A DNA stretch of 48,033 nucleotides, taken from positions 1 to 48,033 of the IMG/VR virus record IMGVR_UViG_3300044655_001351; one strand, 5' to 3'. Positions 8,201-16,037 of the stretch are shown in pieces. Every line of letters starts with the position of its first letter. Position 1 is the first letter of the stretch. Source of the stretch: a virus. The notes beneath the pieces are model-generated. The model ran no database searches. It worked only from the letters and a program-made list of their open reading frames with translations, and had not been told where the DNA came from. Made by a program: the position numbers and the translations under genes.

Positions 8201-10229
8201 AATAACCATATTGGTTCGTGACCGTCGTGTTAGTAAAAGTGCCCTGACCTACATAGTGGTGGTTAATGTTAGCAATATTTGGTGGCGATGCTACATTTGC
8301 ACTTGTTGCGCCAATGAACGAGAAATACCCAGTTCCACCAATAATGCTTGGATAATCAGAGTCAATTGCTGAAGTAATATAATAACCAACTGGACTAACG
8401 CCACCAGTTAAAGATTTATTAACACGGAGCAAAGTGCTAGTAGAAGGAACAGTACCAATGTGGAAGTTGCCGTTAGGAGCAATGCCACTAAGTAGGTTTC
8501 CACTTGAATCTTGTACCTGTATTAAACCTGCACCGCTTTGAGCCGCAGCAGCCCTTATTCTGATACCGACAATATCTGAACTATTACTGATTCGTAATGT
8601 CGCACCAGTATCGGCGGCAGTAGCACCAATAGCGGTATTTCCTGCCAAATAGTTTTGTGCAGTACCACTCATGTACAAGTTGTAACGATTAGTACCACTA
8701 GGAATATCACCACGGAAACCGTAGTTATTTGTTGCACCAGTCGTGGATGAACTAACTAAAAAACCAGTTTGGGTAGTAATAGTTGAACCAGTACCAGGAG
8801 TAGTGACACCAAAAGCATAAAAGTGGATGTAACTACTAAGCGTGAACGATGCATTTGCAGTATTGCCAGCACTAAGAAATTGACTTGCAGTACTAGTTAC
8901 ATCCGATTGAACTGTTCCACCAGCAGTAATCCCGTAACTTGATAACGCACCAGTAATTTGTTTAGCATTATAAAAACCGTATCCAGCAATAGTGCTACTA
9001 CCAATAGCGATATTGCCAGCAGAGTCAATACGCATTCGCTCAGTAAGAGTTCCAGCGGAGTTAGCAGTATTGAAAGTTAGACGACCAGGAACAATGCCCG
9101 TAGAAATTGTGCCTTCAGCATCACCCTGAATCGTAGAAGAAGCAATAAAGTTTGTTCCGTCAGACCCAATAAACTGCAAGTTTCCTAAACGGTCACCAGT
9201 CGTCACGACAGTCTGAGTGCCAGCGGTAGCCGACCTTGATTTACCTAAATAAAGTGATGGGCCGTTAATGTCAGCCGAATATCTTGCAATAATTTCTGAT
9301 GCTGTTGAGGCAGTGACACCCAAAACTTGCAAACTAGGAGTAACGCCAGAAAGACTAGATACAGCAGATGAGGTACTAAATACGCCACCAGCAAAAGTGG
9401 GGGTTGCGCTAGTGGCAACTGATTGCCCAATAGAAATTGAATGAGCGATACCCTCGCCCGTAGATGCCCCAGATGTAGTTACGCCAGTACCAGCGGTAAT
9501 AGTTCCTACATAGTTACCTGTCGTATCTGTACCAAGGTCAATAGCATCAGCGACCCACAGTGAGCCGTTGTACTTTAAGAAGTCGCCAGAAGCAGGTGAA
9601 GGCAAACTTACATTATGAAGTTCATCTAATTCATACCCATTTTGGGTAGCAACATAGATAATGCCGTTATGATTGGCACGAACTACTACACCAATGAATA
9701 CCAAGTGGTCTGGTGCTGTGGGTTTAGTTTTTGTAAATGCGCCAGCCTCACCAAGCCATAAAACATCTCCAGCGGTATAGCCCGTTGATAGATCAATACC
9801 ATCTACATACCCCTGTGTTACAACTACGCCATTTTGGCTTGCCGCAATGTTTGCACTAACAACACCAACTGTCTTAGCGGAAGTAGCGTCGCTATTGTTG
9901 TCTGCTCGTTTAACAGTGGCGTGGTCTCCTGTTGCGCCAAATAGATAGACGCAAGTTCCCGTTGTAATGGTTGTTGCTTCAACATTACGGACATATACAC
10001 TGCTTTGAGCATTTGCATTAACCCAGTTAGTACCGTTGTACTCAAGAGTTTGAAACTCCAAGGGTGTTGTAATAACAACATCTGAAAGACCGTCAAGAGA
10101 AATAGAACCTGAACCTGGGGTTGCTGGGGCAAACTTAGTTCCGTTATAAATGAGTGAGTTACCAGTGGTGGCACTTGCTGTATCAATTTCTACCCCCTTA
10201 ATAAAGAGGGACTTTAAAAAGTTAGCCAT
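5196..10229 (-). CDS. Large repetitive tail fibre protein
   Basis: At 1,677 residues this is the largest gene. It has an N-terminal module (FLKSLFIKGVEIDTASATTG), a long Ser/Thr/Gly/Ala-rich beta-structured shaft, and six copies of a module containing NYGF.GDIPSGTNRYNLYM followed by G.A.NYLAGN.GIG. The ending (VTINSSLGLTAGQRIDFMW ... YVLVGDLSA) resembles C-terminal domains of aquatic phage fibres. It should form a trimeric host-recognition fibre. AAAGGAC precedes the ATG at 10229. No chaperone-like cleavage domain is obvious. The repeats are a likely site of recombination. Confidence 0.86.
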   Translation of the reverse strand: MANFLKSLFIKGVEIDTASATTGNSLIYNGTKFAPATPGSGSISLDGLSDVVITTPLEFQTLEYNGTNWVNANAQSSVYVRNVEATTITTGTCVYLFGATGDHATVKRADNNSDATSAKTVGVVSANIAASQNGVVVTQGYVDGIDLSTGYTAGDVLWLGEAGAFTKTKPTAPDHLVFIGVVVRANHNGIIYVATQNGYELDELHNVSLPSPASGDFLKYNGSLWVADAIDLGTDTTGNYVGTITAGTGVTTSGASTGEGIAHSISIGQSVATSATPTFAGGVFSTSSAVSSLSGVTPSLQVLGVTASTASEIIARYSADINGPSLYLGKSRSATAGTQTVVTTGDRLGNLQFIGSDGTNFIASSTIQGDAEGTISTGIVPGRLTFNTANSAGTLTERMRIDSAGNIAIGSSTIAGYGFYNAKQITGALSSYGITAGGTVQSDVTSTASQFLSAGNTANASFTLSSYIHFYAFGVTTPGTGSTITTQTGFLVSSSTTGATNNYGFRGDIPSGTNRYNLYMSGTAQNYLAGNTAIGATAADTGATLRISNSSDIVGIRIRAAAAQSGAGLIQVQDSSGNLLSGIAPNGNFHIGTVPSTSTLLRVNKSLTGGVSPVGYYITSAIDSDYPSIIGGTGYFSFIGATSANVASPPNIANINHHYVGQGTFTNTTVTNQYGYYADSSLTGATNNYGYFGNIAAATGRWNLYMGGSANNYLAGALGVGSNSLTGITLNVAKTITGATSAYGIVSQGSILNDVTSQATAFQSGMTTAASTALGALFHYTAYQNTFGAGSSVTNQYGFYVSSGMVSATNNYGFRGDIPNGTNRWNLYMGGSAQNYLAGNLGIGTATPSTALQVVGTVTATAFAGPLTGNVTGNVSGSAATVTGAAQSAITSVGTLSALRVDGNFGIGGAGFAQIGLRFVKDIGGSAFSQGIFLGGAVQPSVTSRADMIWTAPTVAASVTLPTLQQFYATVAGVGAGSTITASTGFYAESNIGNNDLGTITNAYGFLGNIASGTGRYNLYMQGTAANYMAGRLGVGAILTSGAMAIVQNTTAADKAFIVRGAASQSGDFLDVQNSGGTSQFKVDSSGAVGIGNTPAAGRSFVLGKSMTGSIAPIGFFSAGQIQSDATNSANYFNTFVNTAATAFTCGTVIHYKTQQGTIGAGSSIGTQVGFLAESSLIGATGNNLGFWGAIPADAAKNYNLYMSGTAPNYLLGRLGVGATLTSGAMAQIVNTTAADKAFVVKGAASQSGDFFDVQDSSGASEFKIDSSGRVGVNASTSAGTQLIIGGTTDSSALGSGIASGQTLSSTMLDYKGFWSLPALPAGSNTYTQLLHFHANPSAIGAGTTLSTSAGFVASSSLGSNFSGTVTTAYGFWGNLASGTNRYNLYMGGTAQNYMAGNLGIGTTTPDTALDVVGTTTLKTVKAGSGVVAISTVSYDGGFNTTNYFTSTAHGFSNGDTVTITGVTPTNFNITTVISVASSNHFYISGGLGASSGTGGTATGPPSTLYVNSTNDRIGIGTSSPTEKLDVVGNIALTGSVVFEGATADGFETTLAVTDPTGSDKTITLPNASGTVALVGTQTVRSITASTDTPTGADLGDLLTIDTTSGAVTVTINSSLGLTAGQRIDFMWIGAATSVTFSASSVTLNGTPGLKLRARYSAATLVCTASNTYVLVGDLSA
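6000..8745 (-). repeat. Six-copy repeat module inside the tail-fibre gene
   Basis: Copies lie near 8635-8745, 8070-8175, 7690-7800, 7125-7235, 6580-6690 and 6025-6135. Each encodes a GxIxxGTxRYNLYMxGTAxNYLAGxxGIG-like unit, and DNA similarity is high too (for example recurring CATGTACAAGTTGTAACG or CATGTATAGGTTCCAACG). Spacing is about 370-560 bases, consistent with a periodic fibre shaft. Confidence 0.8.
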
Positions 10230-10249
10230 TGTTGTCCTTTAATGACGGA

Positions 10250-11491
10250 TTAAGCAAGAATAACGACTCGGTATTGGTTGGCAGTCGGAGCAGTTGCAAA
10301 AGAGACCGTTGTGGTAGTACTGGTATTCACAACATCAGCATACATAATTTCTCCAGTAGATACTTCATACACAGACACAACAAGGTCGGCAGTACCTAAA
10401 CCATGTGTAAGGGCATAAGAAGTTGCACTTGTTGACAAAGTAGCAGAGTGCTTTGTCTTAGTCCATACAGGGGCACTAGCACCTGCGAGTAACTGATGAC
10501 CAGTGGTACCTAGTGCAAGGGTTGTAGTTGCTCCTGAACCAGTTTGGTACACAATAGAGCCAGCGGCACCACCAGTAACATTGGTAGCAGTAGTAGCGGT
10601 TGATGAGTTACCCGTGTACTGAGTAGCAGATAGAACTTGCGTACCAGCAATCTTTAGGACTTTACCCGATGCAAGGTCAATGTGCTCTGAAGAAGTCCAT
10701 GAGTCAGTAACATCAATCCAGTTCCAAGTCTTATCAGTAAGACCCTTAAGGGTAATACCACCACCATCTGCTGAGGCATCTAGTGCGTTACCATCTGCCA
10801 AAACAATGTTCTTATCATCAACACTCAGGGTGGTTGAGTTAATTGTGGTAGTTGTACCGTTTACGGTTAAGTTACCCGCAATTGTTACCGTACCTGCGGC
10901 ATTACCAATGTTGACCGCAGTAGCCGCACCACCAAAGTTAACTGTTGTAGCAGTTGTGTTAACTAGGGCAAAAGTAGTAGAATCAGTGATAAGACTGGTA
11001 GTAATGGTTGGTGAAATGTTAAATACAGCCTTAGCACCAGTTGAAAAACCAGTTTCATCTGAAAGAACTCCCGCTAGTTGTGCTGATGTAGTAGCAGCAA
11101 ACTGAGCAAGTGTGTTTGTAGTTAGGGCCACATTGGAAATTGCGCCACTAGAACCATTAACCGTGGTTACACCAGTACTTGAAGTCAGATAGGTAGCAGT
11201 ATCAATAGTCCAAGTACCTGAACCATTGGTCTTGAGGAAACCTGCGGTACCAGTAAGGGCGGCAATAGCCGTAAGGTCAGCATCTGCTGGTTGCCAGGTG
11301 CCCGAACCACCAGATGAGAGTTCTACCCATGCGGAGCCGTTGTGATACTTAAGTTTGTTAAGTCCACCGTTGGTATCAAAATAGATACCGCCGGCCTTAG
11401 CATTAGCGGTAGGGGTAGTACCTAGGTTATGGATAACAGGATTTTGGAGTTCGTTACCATTTAAGTTGATGTTTATTAGAAACTTGGGCAT
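10250..11491 (-). CDS. Tail fibre protein, 413 aa
   Basis: The N-terminus (INLNGNELQNPVIHNLGTTP then GGIYFDTNGGLNKLKYHNG) is a common start module of phage fibres. The middle is Thr/Ala-rich beta shaft, including TVNFGGAATAVNIGNAAGTV. The C-terminus (YALTHGLGTADLVVSVYEVS ... RVVILA) resembles receptor-facing domains that recur at fibre ends, and a related HNLGYYP domain ends the neighbour at 11499-11954. The Shine-Dalgarno GAGG lies five bases before the ATG. It probably builds the fibre together with the 1,677-residue protein. Confidence 0.83.
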   Translation of the reverse strand: MPKFLININLNGNELQNPVIHNLGTTPTANAKAGGIYFDTNGGLNKLKYHNGSAWVELSSGGSGTWQPADADLTAIAALTGTAGFLKTNGSGTWTIDTATYLTSSTGVTTVNGSSGAISNVALTTNTLAQFAATTSAQLAGVLSDETGFSTGAKAVFNISPTITTSLITDSTTFALVNTTATTVNFGGAATAVNIGNAAGTVTIAGNLTVNGTTTTINSTTLSVDDKNIVLADGNALDASADGGGITLKGLTDKTWNWIDVTDSWTSSEHIDLASGKVLKIAGTQVLSATQYTGNSSTATTATNVTGGAAGSIVYQTGSGATTTLALGTTGHQLLAGASAPVWTKTKHSATLSTSATSYALTHGLGTADLVVSVYEVSTGEIMYADVVNTSTTTTVSFATAPTANQYRVVILA

Positions 11492-11498
11492 TTAAACC

Positions 11499-11954
11499 TC
11501 ACGACAAATAGGCTTTACCACCGAAAGAGGCGGTAAAGGACACAGAAAGTGTGTTTGTTGATATATATGTTACATCACCAATTACAACACTTTCCCCGCT
11601 GTCTACAATAGAAACTGCTGGGTAATAACCTAAATTATGATTTATTGTCCAAGTAGATGCTGCCGCACTTTGTATATGAATATAACTACCTGAAACAGGT
11701 AGTACAAAATTAATAACTTGAGAAGGTGCTGTTCCTGTAATATTTACAGCGGCTGTACCTGTGGTTACATCTCCAATTGATAGGACATTAGGAGGGCCCG
11801 CTGGTCCTTGGTCAATCTTCTCAACTACCGACGTGTGTGGTACTCCAATTGTTACTGATGACCTGGGCTTTTGTGAGTTAACCTCTACAGTATTAGACTC
11901 ATTTTTAACAATCTCAATAGATCCTTTATCGTCACTTACCTGTACTGTACCCAT
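11499..11954 (-). CDS. Small tail fibre / baseplate protein with collagen-like hinge
   Basis: A 151-residue protein. After a polar N-terminus comes KIDQGPAGPPNVLSIGDV, a short collagen-like hinge, then a domain containing STWTINHNLGYYPAVSIVDS, found at the C-termini of many phage fibres. It is coupled to the gene upstream, since its ATG overlaps that stop (TAATG). A role as a short fibre or a fibre-baseplate connector is likely but not proven. Confidence 0.75.
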   Translation of the reverse strand: MGTVQVSDDKGSIEIVKNESNTVEVNSQKPRSSVTIGVPHTSVVEKIDQGPAGPPNVLSIGDVTTGTAAVNITGTAPSQVINFVLPVSGSYIHIQSAAASTWTINHNLGYYPAVSIVDSGESVVIGDVTYISTNTLSVSFTASFGGKAYLS

Positions 11955-12694
11955 TACGCAGGCTTTGCAGATACTGAAGGTTCAATTACTAATGTTCCTT
12001 TGGTAAGCCTGCTCCAATCGCTTGCGCTGTCTTGCACAAAAATGTCAAAACTGTATTCACCAGCAGCAATTGGGTTGGTGTTAGACAAATGAACAATCAA
12101 ACTTGCACCACTAGCAGGAGCAATGTAACCACGGCGGTTGGCTGTAAGGCCCTCAATTGTGGCTTCATTTGGAACCGTTGCGTACCAACGAAGATCCAGT
12201 ACAGTAGTTCCAGCGGCATTCTTTGCCTGCATGTAGGCGTTCTGAACGGAAACAATTGCATTATTGGAGTCGCGCCAAGTAAATGTGCGGTAGAAGTCTT
12301 CTCCTTGACCGAGACGCAATTCCATATAATCAATCTCCTCAATGGGGGTAACAGTTCCTAATGGCGACACGTTAATTGTACCCTTTGCTACCGGGGTAGT
12401 CATTGTGGTAGCACCGTCTGGTGTTAATGGCGTCCTTCGTACTGTAGCAATTACATCAAATGTCAATAAACCTTCAGGTAGATCCTTGGTTTCTTCTTCT
12501 GACAATGAAATTGCAATGCCACCTTCAGTCGTAATGGCGGTTGTTAACTCAATACGGCCAATGTCACTGGTTTTGACTACGCCCCAAGCATCTGACGGAA
12601 CAATAATGCGACGAGTTACACGATCTTTAACGATAATAAGACGTTCCCAAGGAAGTCCTTTAATAAGTGTGTATTTCACTTCATGAATCGTCAT
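11954..12694 (-). CDS. Baseplate/minor tail protein (upper-baseplate-like), 246 aa
   Basis: An all-beta protein with two similar halves. The second (residues about 125-240) contains GEDFYRTFTWRDSNNAIVSV and AGEYSFDIFVQDSASDW, a pattern seen in phage baseplate or fibre-attachment proteins where an Ig-like domain precedes the fibre genes. It is the first gene of the fibre cluster after a terminator-like hairpin and probably anchors the fibres. The match is to a fold type; I cannot name a precise family. Confidence 0.7.
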   Translation of the reverse strand: MTIHEVKYTLIKGLPWERLIIVKDRVTRRIIVPSDAWGVVKTSDIGRIELTTAITTEGGIAISLSEEETKDLPEGLLTFDVIATVRRTPLTPDGATTMTTPVAKGTINVSPLGTVTPIEEIDYMELRLGQGEDFYRTFTWRDSNNAIVSVQNAYMQAKNAAGTTVLDLRWYATVPNEATIEGLTANRRGYIAPASGASLIVHLSNTNPIAAGEYSFDIFVQDSASDWSRLTKGTLVIEPSVSAKPA

Positions 12695-12721
12695 AGTACT
12701 ATTCTAACTCATAAATGGCGC

Positions 12722-12749
12722 GGGTGGACCGCCCTCAGGCAGCCCACCC
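12722..12749 (-). terminator. GC-rich hairpin, probable terminator
   Basis: GGGTGG at 12722-12727 pairs with CCACCC at 12744-12749, and a second stem, GCC/GGC, sits in the loop. It lies between the stop of the gene at 12772 and the start of the gene at 12694, where a transcript end makes sense. No T run follows, which is usual for many actinobacterial terminators. Confidence 0.5.
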
Positions 12750-12771
12750 ACTTGGAGTACTCTGAAGTTAA

Positions 12772-13023
12772 TTATACACTCTTCTTACGTGGAGTGCGGG
12801 CTACAGGCTTTTCTAAATTAGTTACACGAGCGTCTAGACGATCAACCTTTTCGTCTACCCTATCTACTTTCCCATCCATACGGTCAAGTTTGGCTTCTAC
12901 TCTTCCGAGTATTTTCATATTTTGACCATGTTGTTCTGTGTTGCGTTTGTCAAACCGACTCAGAAACCACATCACTGGTCCTCCAATCAGAGCCACAACA
13001 ATAGGAATGTAAAGAGGTTCCAT
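12772..13023 (-). CDS. Membrane-anchored coiled-coil protein, holin-like, 83 aa
   Basis: One N-terminal transmembrane segment (YIPIVVALIGGPVMWFLSRF, about residues 4-23) is followed by a long coiled coil of repeating heptads (KLDRMDGKVDRVDEKVDRLD) and a basic tail. Actinophages often carry proteins of this shape next to other small membrane proteins, and some are annotated as holins. The ATG at 13023 overlaps the TGA of the gene upstream; a GTG three bases earlier is possible. Confidence 0.72.
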   Translation of the reverse strand: MEPLYIPIVVALIGGPVMWFLSRFDKRNTEQHGQNMKILGRVEAKLDRMDGKVDRVDEKVDRLDARVTNLEKPVARTPRKKSV

Positions 13024-13319
13024 CACTCACCATCTTCTTTCTTACCAGAAGACATAGCACGACTAGCAGCCAGACCAGTGAGGGCGCCGCCAATGCTAAA
13101 CATAAGAGGCTCAAGGATTTTAAGAAAAGCCGCATCATTAGGTGATTGCTCCGATGGTTGATAGACAAAAAGTAAAGAATAAAGTAGTGCACCAACACTA
13201 CCTAGAAGAACACTTACTAAACAAATAATCACAACGGCTCGTGTCCTTGCTTCAATCTCCTCAGGGGAGAGGCGCTTCCGTGGAGTAACCGGTCGTTGTG
13301 ATCTGATTGGTTGGGTCAT
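13023..13319 (-). CDS. Two-TM membrane protein, possible holin, 98 aa
   Basis: A basic, Pro-rich N-terminus (about 1-28) is followed by two hydrophobic segments (VVIICLVSVLLGSVGALLYS and FSIGGALTGLAA) and a charged C-terminus. Size and topology fit a class II holin or a phage membrane protein working with the gene immediately downstream. The first 59 bases also encode, in another frame, the end of a small lipoprotein (13261-13392), an arrangement like that of spanin genes. Confidence 0.7.
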   Translation of the reverse strand: MTQPIRSQRPVTPRKRLSPEEIEARTRAVVIICLVSVLLGSVGALLYSLLFVYQPSEQSPNDAAFLKILEPLMFSIGGALTGLAASRAMSSGKKEDGE

Positions 13320-13392
13320 CTTCTGGGTTCCTATATCTATCAGAGCAGGCTGAAATACTTAACAGTAATAACAATAATACAACTTTTTTCAT
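13261..13392 (-). CDS. Small phage lipoprotein, 43 aa, overlapping the next gene
   Basis: An ATG at 13392 opens 43 codons ending in TGA at 13261, with AGAAGGGA about 10 bases upstream. The product begins MKKVVLLLLLLSISAC, a textbook signal peptide with a lipobox (SISAC, lipidated C16), followed by SDRYRNPEDDP. That segment strongly resembles the CSDRYRYPCQDPAN start of tiny lipoproteins conserved in aquatic phages (recalled family knowledge, not a search). It overlaps the membrane-protein gene at 13319 out of frame by 59 bases. The o-spanin-like arrangement suggests a role at the envelope during lysis, but the function is unproven. Confidence 0.72.
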   Translation of the reverse strand: MKKVVLLLLLLSISACSDRYRNPEDDPTNQITTTGYSTEAPLP

Positions 13393-13440
13393 TATTAAGC
13401 TGTCCCTTCTTTCTCTGTTTGTCTAAGGTACTGTACGGTA

Positions 13441-13599
13441 TTAGGAAGTTAGAACAACAGATACTTCGTAGGTTTGTGGCCCAATTTTCTTAACAGCTGT
13501 AACACTCACGCGTTTCCAACCTTCAGCCGCTGCTTGGCGCATAGCCTGTGAGCGTGCATCATGCAGCATTTGGGTGTGGATGGTGTAAGTTACTAGCAC
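13441..13599 (-). CDS. Candidate small protein, 52 aa (GTG start) or 42 aa (ATG)
   Basis: An open frame from GTG 13599 (or ATG 13569) to TAA 13441 encodes MLVTYTIHTQMLHDARSQAM and then AAAEGWKRVSVTAVKKIGPQ, ending YEVSVVLTS. The alternating hydrophobic strand and helix look like a real small alpha/beta protein rather than random translation. Neither start has a Shine-Dalgarno sequence, and the start region overlaps the -35 of the facing plus-strand promoter, so it may be a remnant. Confidence 0.45.
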   Translation of the reverse strand: MLVTYTIHTQMLHDARSQAMRQAAAEGWKRVSVTAVKKIGPQTYEVSVVLTS

Positions 13600-13629
13600 T
13601 TGTTAAGTATATCAAAGCTGCTGTAGTAT
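13600..13629 (+). promoter_or_regulatory. Candidate promoter for the GT2 gene
   Basis: TTGTTA at 13600-13605, an 18-base spacer and TAGTAT at 13624-13629 lie 26 bases upstream of the plus-strand gene starting at 13656. This gene is isolated among minus-strand genes, so it needs its own promoter. Confidence 0.4.
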
Positions 13630-13655
13630 AAATTACGTTGAAATAGGAGAGTAGA

Positions 13656-14369
13656 ATGCAGTTACTTGTATCAATGGTCACTTTTAATAGGCTTGAATAC
13701 ACAAAACGCACTATTGAAAGCTTTACAAACACAATTCAAGTTCCTCATTATTTTGTTATTTGTGATAACAACAGCACTGATGGCACGCGTAAATACTTAG
13801 AAAACCTATACCGTACTGGTGGTTGTGACCGTGTGATATTAAACCCTGATAACTATTATCCAGGTAAAGCCACAAATATAGGGTGGGAACAGGGTCTGCG
13901 CAGCTTTTCACAAGCAACACACCTAATGCGCTTAGATAACGACATGCATTTTGAAAATGGTTGGGATTTACTTGCAAAGAAGTATTTTGAAACCATTCCT
14001 GAACTAGGTCAAGTTGGCTTGGATTTTGATGGTGGAGGAGATGTGCCTTGTATTGAATACAACGGTTTAGGGTTAAACCCATATCCGGGCAACGTAGGTG
14101 GCCCAAATATCATTAAAAGGGAATTATTTGATAAGGGCTTAAGGTACAGCGAAGCTAAATGGGACAAAGAAATTATTGAAAGCTTTGAAGACACTAATTT
14201 AAGTGTAAAAATACAAGAAATGGGCTATCTAATGGGCCATATGCAGGAAAGACTTAGTTGGACCTTTGCTACCAAAGAAAATTGGCATGAATACAAGGAA
14301 TATTATCTAGAAACAATGAAATCACGCGGTTTTTATAGTCATTATGAGTACCTTAATAACCTTCAGTAG
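13656..14369 (+). CDS. Family 2 glycosyltransferase (GT-A fold)
   Basis: A 237-residue protein with the GT2 layout. The N-terminal beta strand LLVSMVTFNRLEYTKRTIES is followed by ICDNNSTDGT at about residues 36-45 (nucleotide-binding aspartate) and a DxD-type metal site, RLDNDM, near 91-96. A C-terminal acceptor region contains the acidic ESFEDTNLS. It should transfer a sugar from a nucleotide-sugar; the acceptor (cell-wall glycan, phage DNA or a virion protein) cannot be read from the sequence. AGGAG lies 6-7 bases before the ATG. It is the only plus-strand gene left of 17 kb and overlaps its convergent neighbour by 17 bases, so it may have been acquired as a moron. Confidence 0.85.
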   Translation: MQLLVSMVTFNRLEYTKRTIESFTNTIQVPHYFVICDNNSTDGTRKYLENLYRTGGCDRVILNPDNYYPGKATNIGWEQGLRSFSQATHLMRLDNDMHFENGWDLLAKKYFETIPELGQVGLDFDGGGDVPCIEYNGLGLNPYPGNVGGPNIIKRELFDKGLRYSEAKWDKEIIESFEDTNLSVKIQEMGYLMGHMQERLSWTFATKENWHEYKEYYLETMKSRGFYSHYEYLNNLQ

Positions 14370-14985
14370 GTGAAGCTATAGGTACTGGCCAAATATCTAT
14401 TGGATTAAACTCTGGGCTTTGATAAATAGTCCCAATCCAAGATTCTGCATTGTGTCTTCGTTCATTTTTACATTCATCTAATAAATTTATGTGTTTGCCT
14501 GTTGCCCACCAGAAGTTTCCACCCCAAAATGGGTTTGGATTGTCAATATTGTTGTAATGAAAATGACAACCAACTGTAGAAAACCCATTTCTTAGCTGTT
14601 CAACAGCAATTACCCATTCAACTACTAATTTTCTTGTCATTCCCATACGCCAAACATCCTGCAAATACCCTGCATTTGCAGCACCTTTAGTGTGGCAGTA
14701 CAAAAATACATCATTTGGGTGGTCTTTTGCCTTTAACCAGAGTTGTTTTAGGGTAACTTGCTCCCAACCAGTAGTTTCATGAGCAACAATTGTGCAATCT
14801 ACGTCTTCTTCGTTTAAAAAGTTGACTAAATTATTAAAGTTTTCATCAGAACCAACGCAGCCAATGTTAAAAGACTCGAGATTGTCGTACAAACCGTACT
14901 GTTTCAAGGCCCTTATATGCTCTTTGACTATTGGTTGCCAGTAACCATCTGCGTAGACGTGGTAAAAATGATGCAAATTTGGCAT
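14353..14985 (-). CDS. Glycosyltransferase-like protein, 210 aa
   Basis: The sequence has FYHVYADGYWQPIVKEHIRA at the N-terminus, CYCHTKGA-like FLYCHTKGAAN near residues 92-102, and NPFWGGNFWWATGKHI near 150-165. This combination is familiar from capsule or LPS glycosyltransferase-like proteins in phages and bacteria, in which the HTKG and FWGGNFWW motifs surround the sugar site. It faces the GT2 gene tail to tail, so the pair may be a glycan-modifying unit. No clear Shine-Dalgarno sequence precedes the ATG at 14985. Confidence 0.68.
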   Translation of the reverse strand: MPNLHHFYHVYADGYWQPIVKEHIRALKQYGLYDNLESFNIGCVGSDENFNNLVNFLNEEDVDCTIVAHETTGWEQVTLKQLWLKAKDHPNDVFLYCHTKGAANAGYLQDVWRMGMTRKLVVEWVIAVEQLRNGFSTVGCHFHYNNIDNPNPFWGGNFWWATGKHINLLDECKNERRHNAESWIGTIYQSPEFNPIDIWPVPIASPTEGY

Positions 14986-14993
14986 TTAAACAA

Positions 14994-15206
14994 CTATTGG
15001 CGCCAAACAGACGGAGAGTGTGCGTCTTCTACTGCCAAACGATGCGACTCATCATTATAAAGACGAACAATGTGAATACAAGGGTCACTTTCCCAGAACT
15101 CTTCGTTCTCTTCTTCGCTCATGGGCAAACCATCATGTGTTTCACACACAGCGGGGCCGCACCAACTATTATCCATTCCCATTTTAAGCCACTCGTTAAA
15201 GTCCAT
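14994..15206 (-). CDS. Small acidic hypothetical protein, 70 aa
   Basis: The start at ATG 15206 is fixed by GGAGG five bases upstream and by overlap with the stop of the preceding gene (TAATG); the frame extends further upstream but without support. The protein is acidic (MSEEENEEFWESDPC) with three cysteines and no recognised domain. It follows directly on the 15206-15487 gene in a small minus-strand operon. Confidence 0.7.
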   Translation of the reverse strand: MDFNEWLKMGMDNSWCGPAVCETHDGLPMSEEENEEFWESDPCIHIVRLYNDESHRLAVEDAHSPSVWRQ

Positions 15207-15487
15207 TATTCCTCCGGAAGTTGTCCTGTACAACCACAACCTACAGTTGCATGATTGAAACTACCACTACGTGTCCCTAGGTTGCAACATTGCCCATTTT
15301 GGGCGTGGTATTCGTTGTCGAACTTATCATAATCAAAGTCGCGTGTCTTGCCAGGGGTGCCAAGCCACTTACCTTCGGTGATCTTGCGCTGACGATTGAA
15401 CTTAAAGTGTTCGTACTCCCTAGCTAGGCCATGAGCACTAGGGTCTAAAGAAGGGTCAATTGCTTGTTGGTTATTCTTTTTGGACAT
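15206..15487 (-). CDS. Hypothetical protein with Cys-rich C-terminus, 93 aa
   Basis: Starting at ATG 15487 (MSKKNNQQAIDPS; a GTG at 15502 is an alternative), the protein has a charged middle (EYEHFKFNRQRKITEGKW) and a C-terminal CCNLGTRSG...GCGCTG segment with four cysteines in two CC/CxC pairs that could bind metal. No family is recognised. It shares a transcript with the genes on both sides. Confidence 0.66.
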   Translation of the reverse strand: MSKKNNQQAIDPSLDPSAHGLAREYEHFKFNRQRKITEGKWLGTPGKTRDFDYDKFDNEYHAQNGQCCNLGTRSGSFNHATVGCGCTGQLPEE

Positions 15488-15571
15488 ATGAACACCGTAC
15501 ACAATCTCTAGAAAATAGTTTCACACCCATTATTACACGCTATTAGCGGTTACCTAAACGATTCAGGTAAA

Positions 15572-16036
15572 TTACTTTTGGCTACGTGAACCCTTAGACA
15601 TTTTGCGGGTGTCACTAATAAACTTGCCTGCTACGCCAATAGCTGCTCCAGCTACCATACCCTTTGCTACCTGTGGGGTATCAATAACTGGAAGGTTTTC
15701 TGCAGGATGGCCAACTTCGCCAGCTGCCAAGTTAATGCCACCACCAAGAAGGGCACCTCCGGCAGCAGCACCAATCATTGCTGCGCTGCCATAACCACTG
15801 TTAGCAATCTTGCTTCCAGCATTAGTAGCTGTCTCTTTAACACCCTTAGCAGTAATCATTGGGGGAACTTTACCTACAGGTGCCTGCTTTTCCATGCTGG
15901 GGTAGTCACCCTGCATCTTACCCATGGTTGCTTTTTGCAACAAAGTGTCGCCAGCGTTATAGAACGGGTTTGCCATGATTTCATCGTCAGTGCGCTTTCC
16001 AGCGTGTACGTGATTACCTCTGTGATCAGTAGCCAT
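15572..16036 (-). CDS. Glycine-zipper protein with HAGKRTDDE tag, 154 aa
   Basis: The N-terminus reads MATDHRGNHVHAGKRTDDE, almost identical to the start of the gene just upstream (16038-16289). The C-terminal half has two glycine-zipper-like hydrophobic stretches (AAMIGAAAGGALLGGGIN and VAGAAIGVAGKF), suited to membrane insertion or tight helix packing. It could be an internal virion or pore-forming ejection protein; this is inference from composition. Confidence 0.7.
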   Translation of the reverse strand: MATDHRGNHVHAGKRTDDEIMANPFYNAGDTLLQKATMGKMQGDYPSMEKQAPVGKVPPMITAKGVKETATNAGSKIANSGYGSAAMIGAAAGGALLGGGINLAAGEVGHPAENLPVIDTPQVAKGMVAGAAIGVAGKFISDTRKMSKGSRSQK

Positions 16037-16037
16037 C

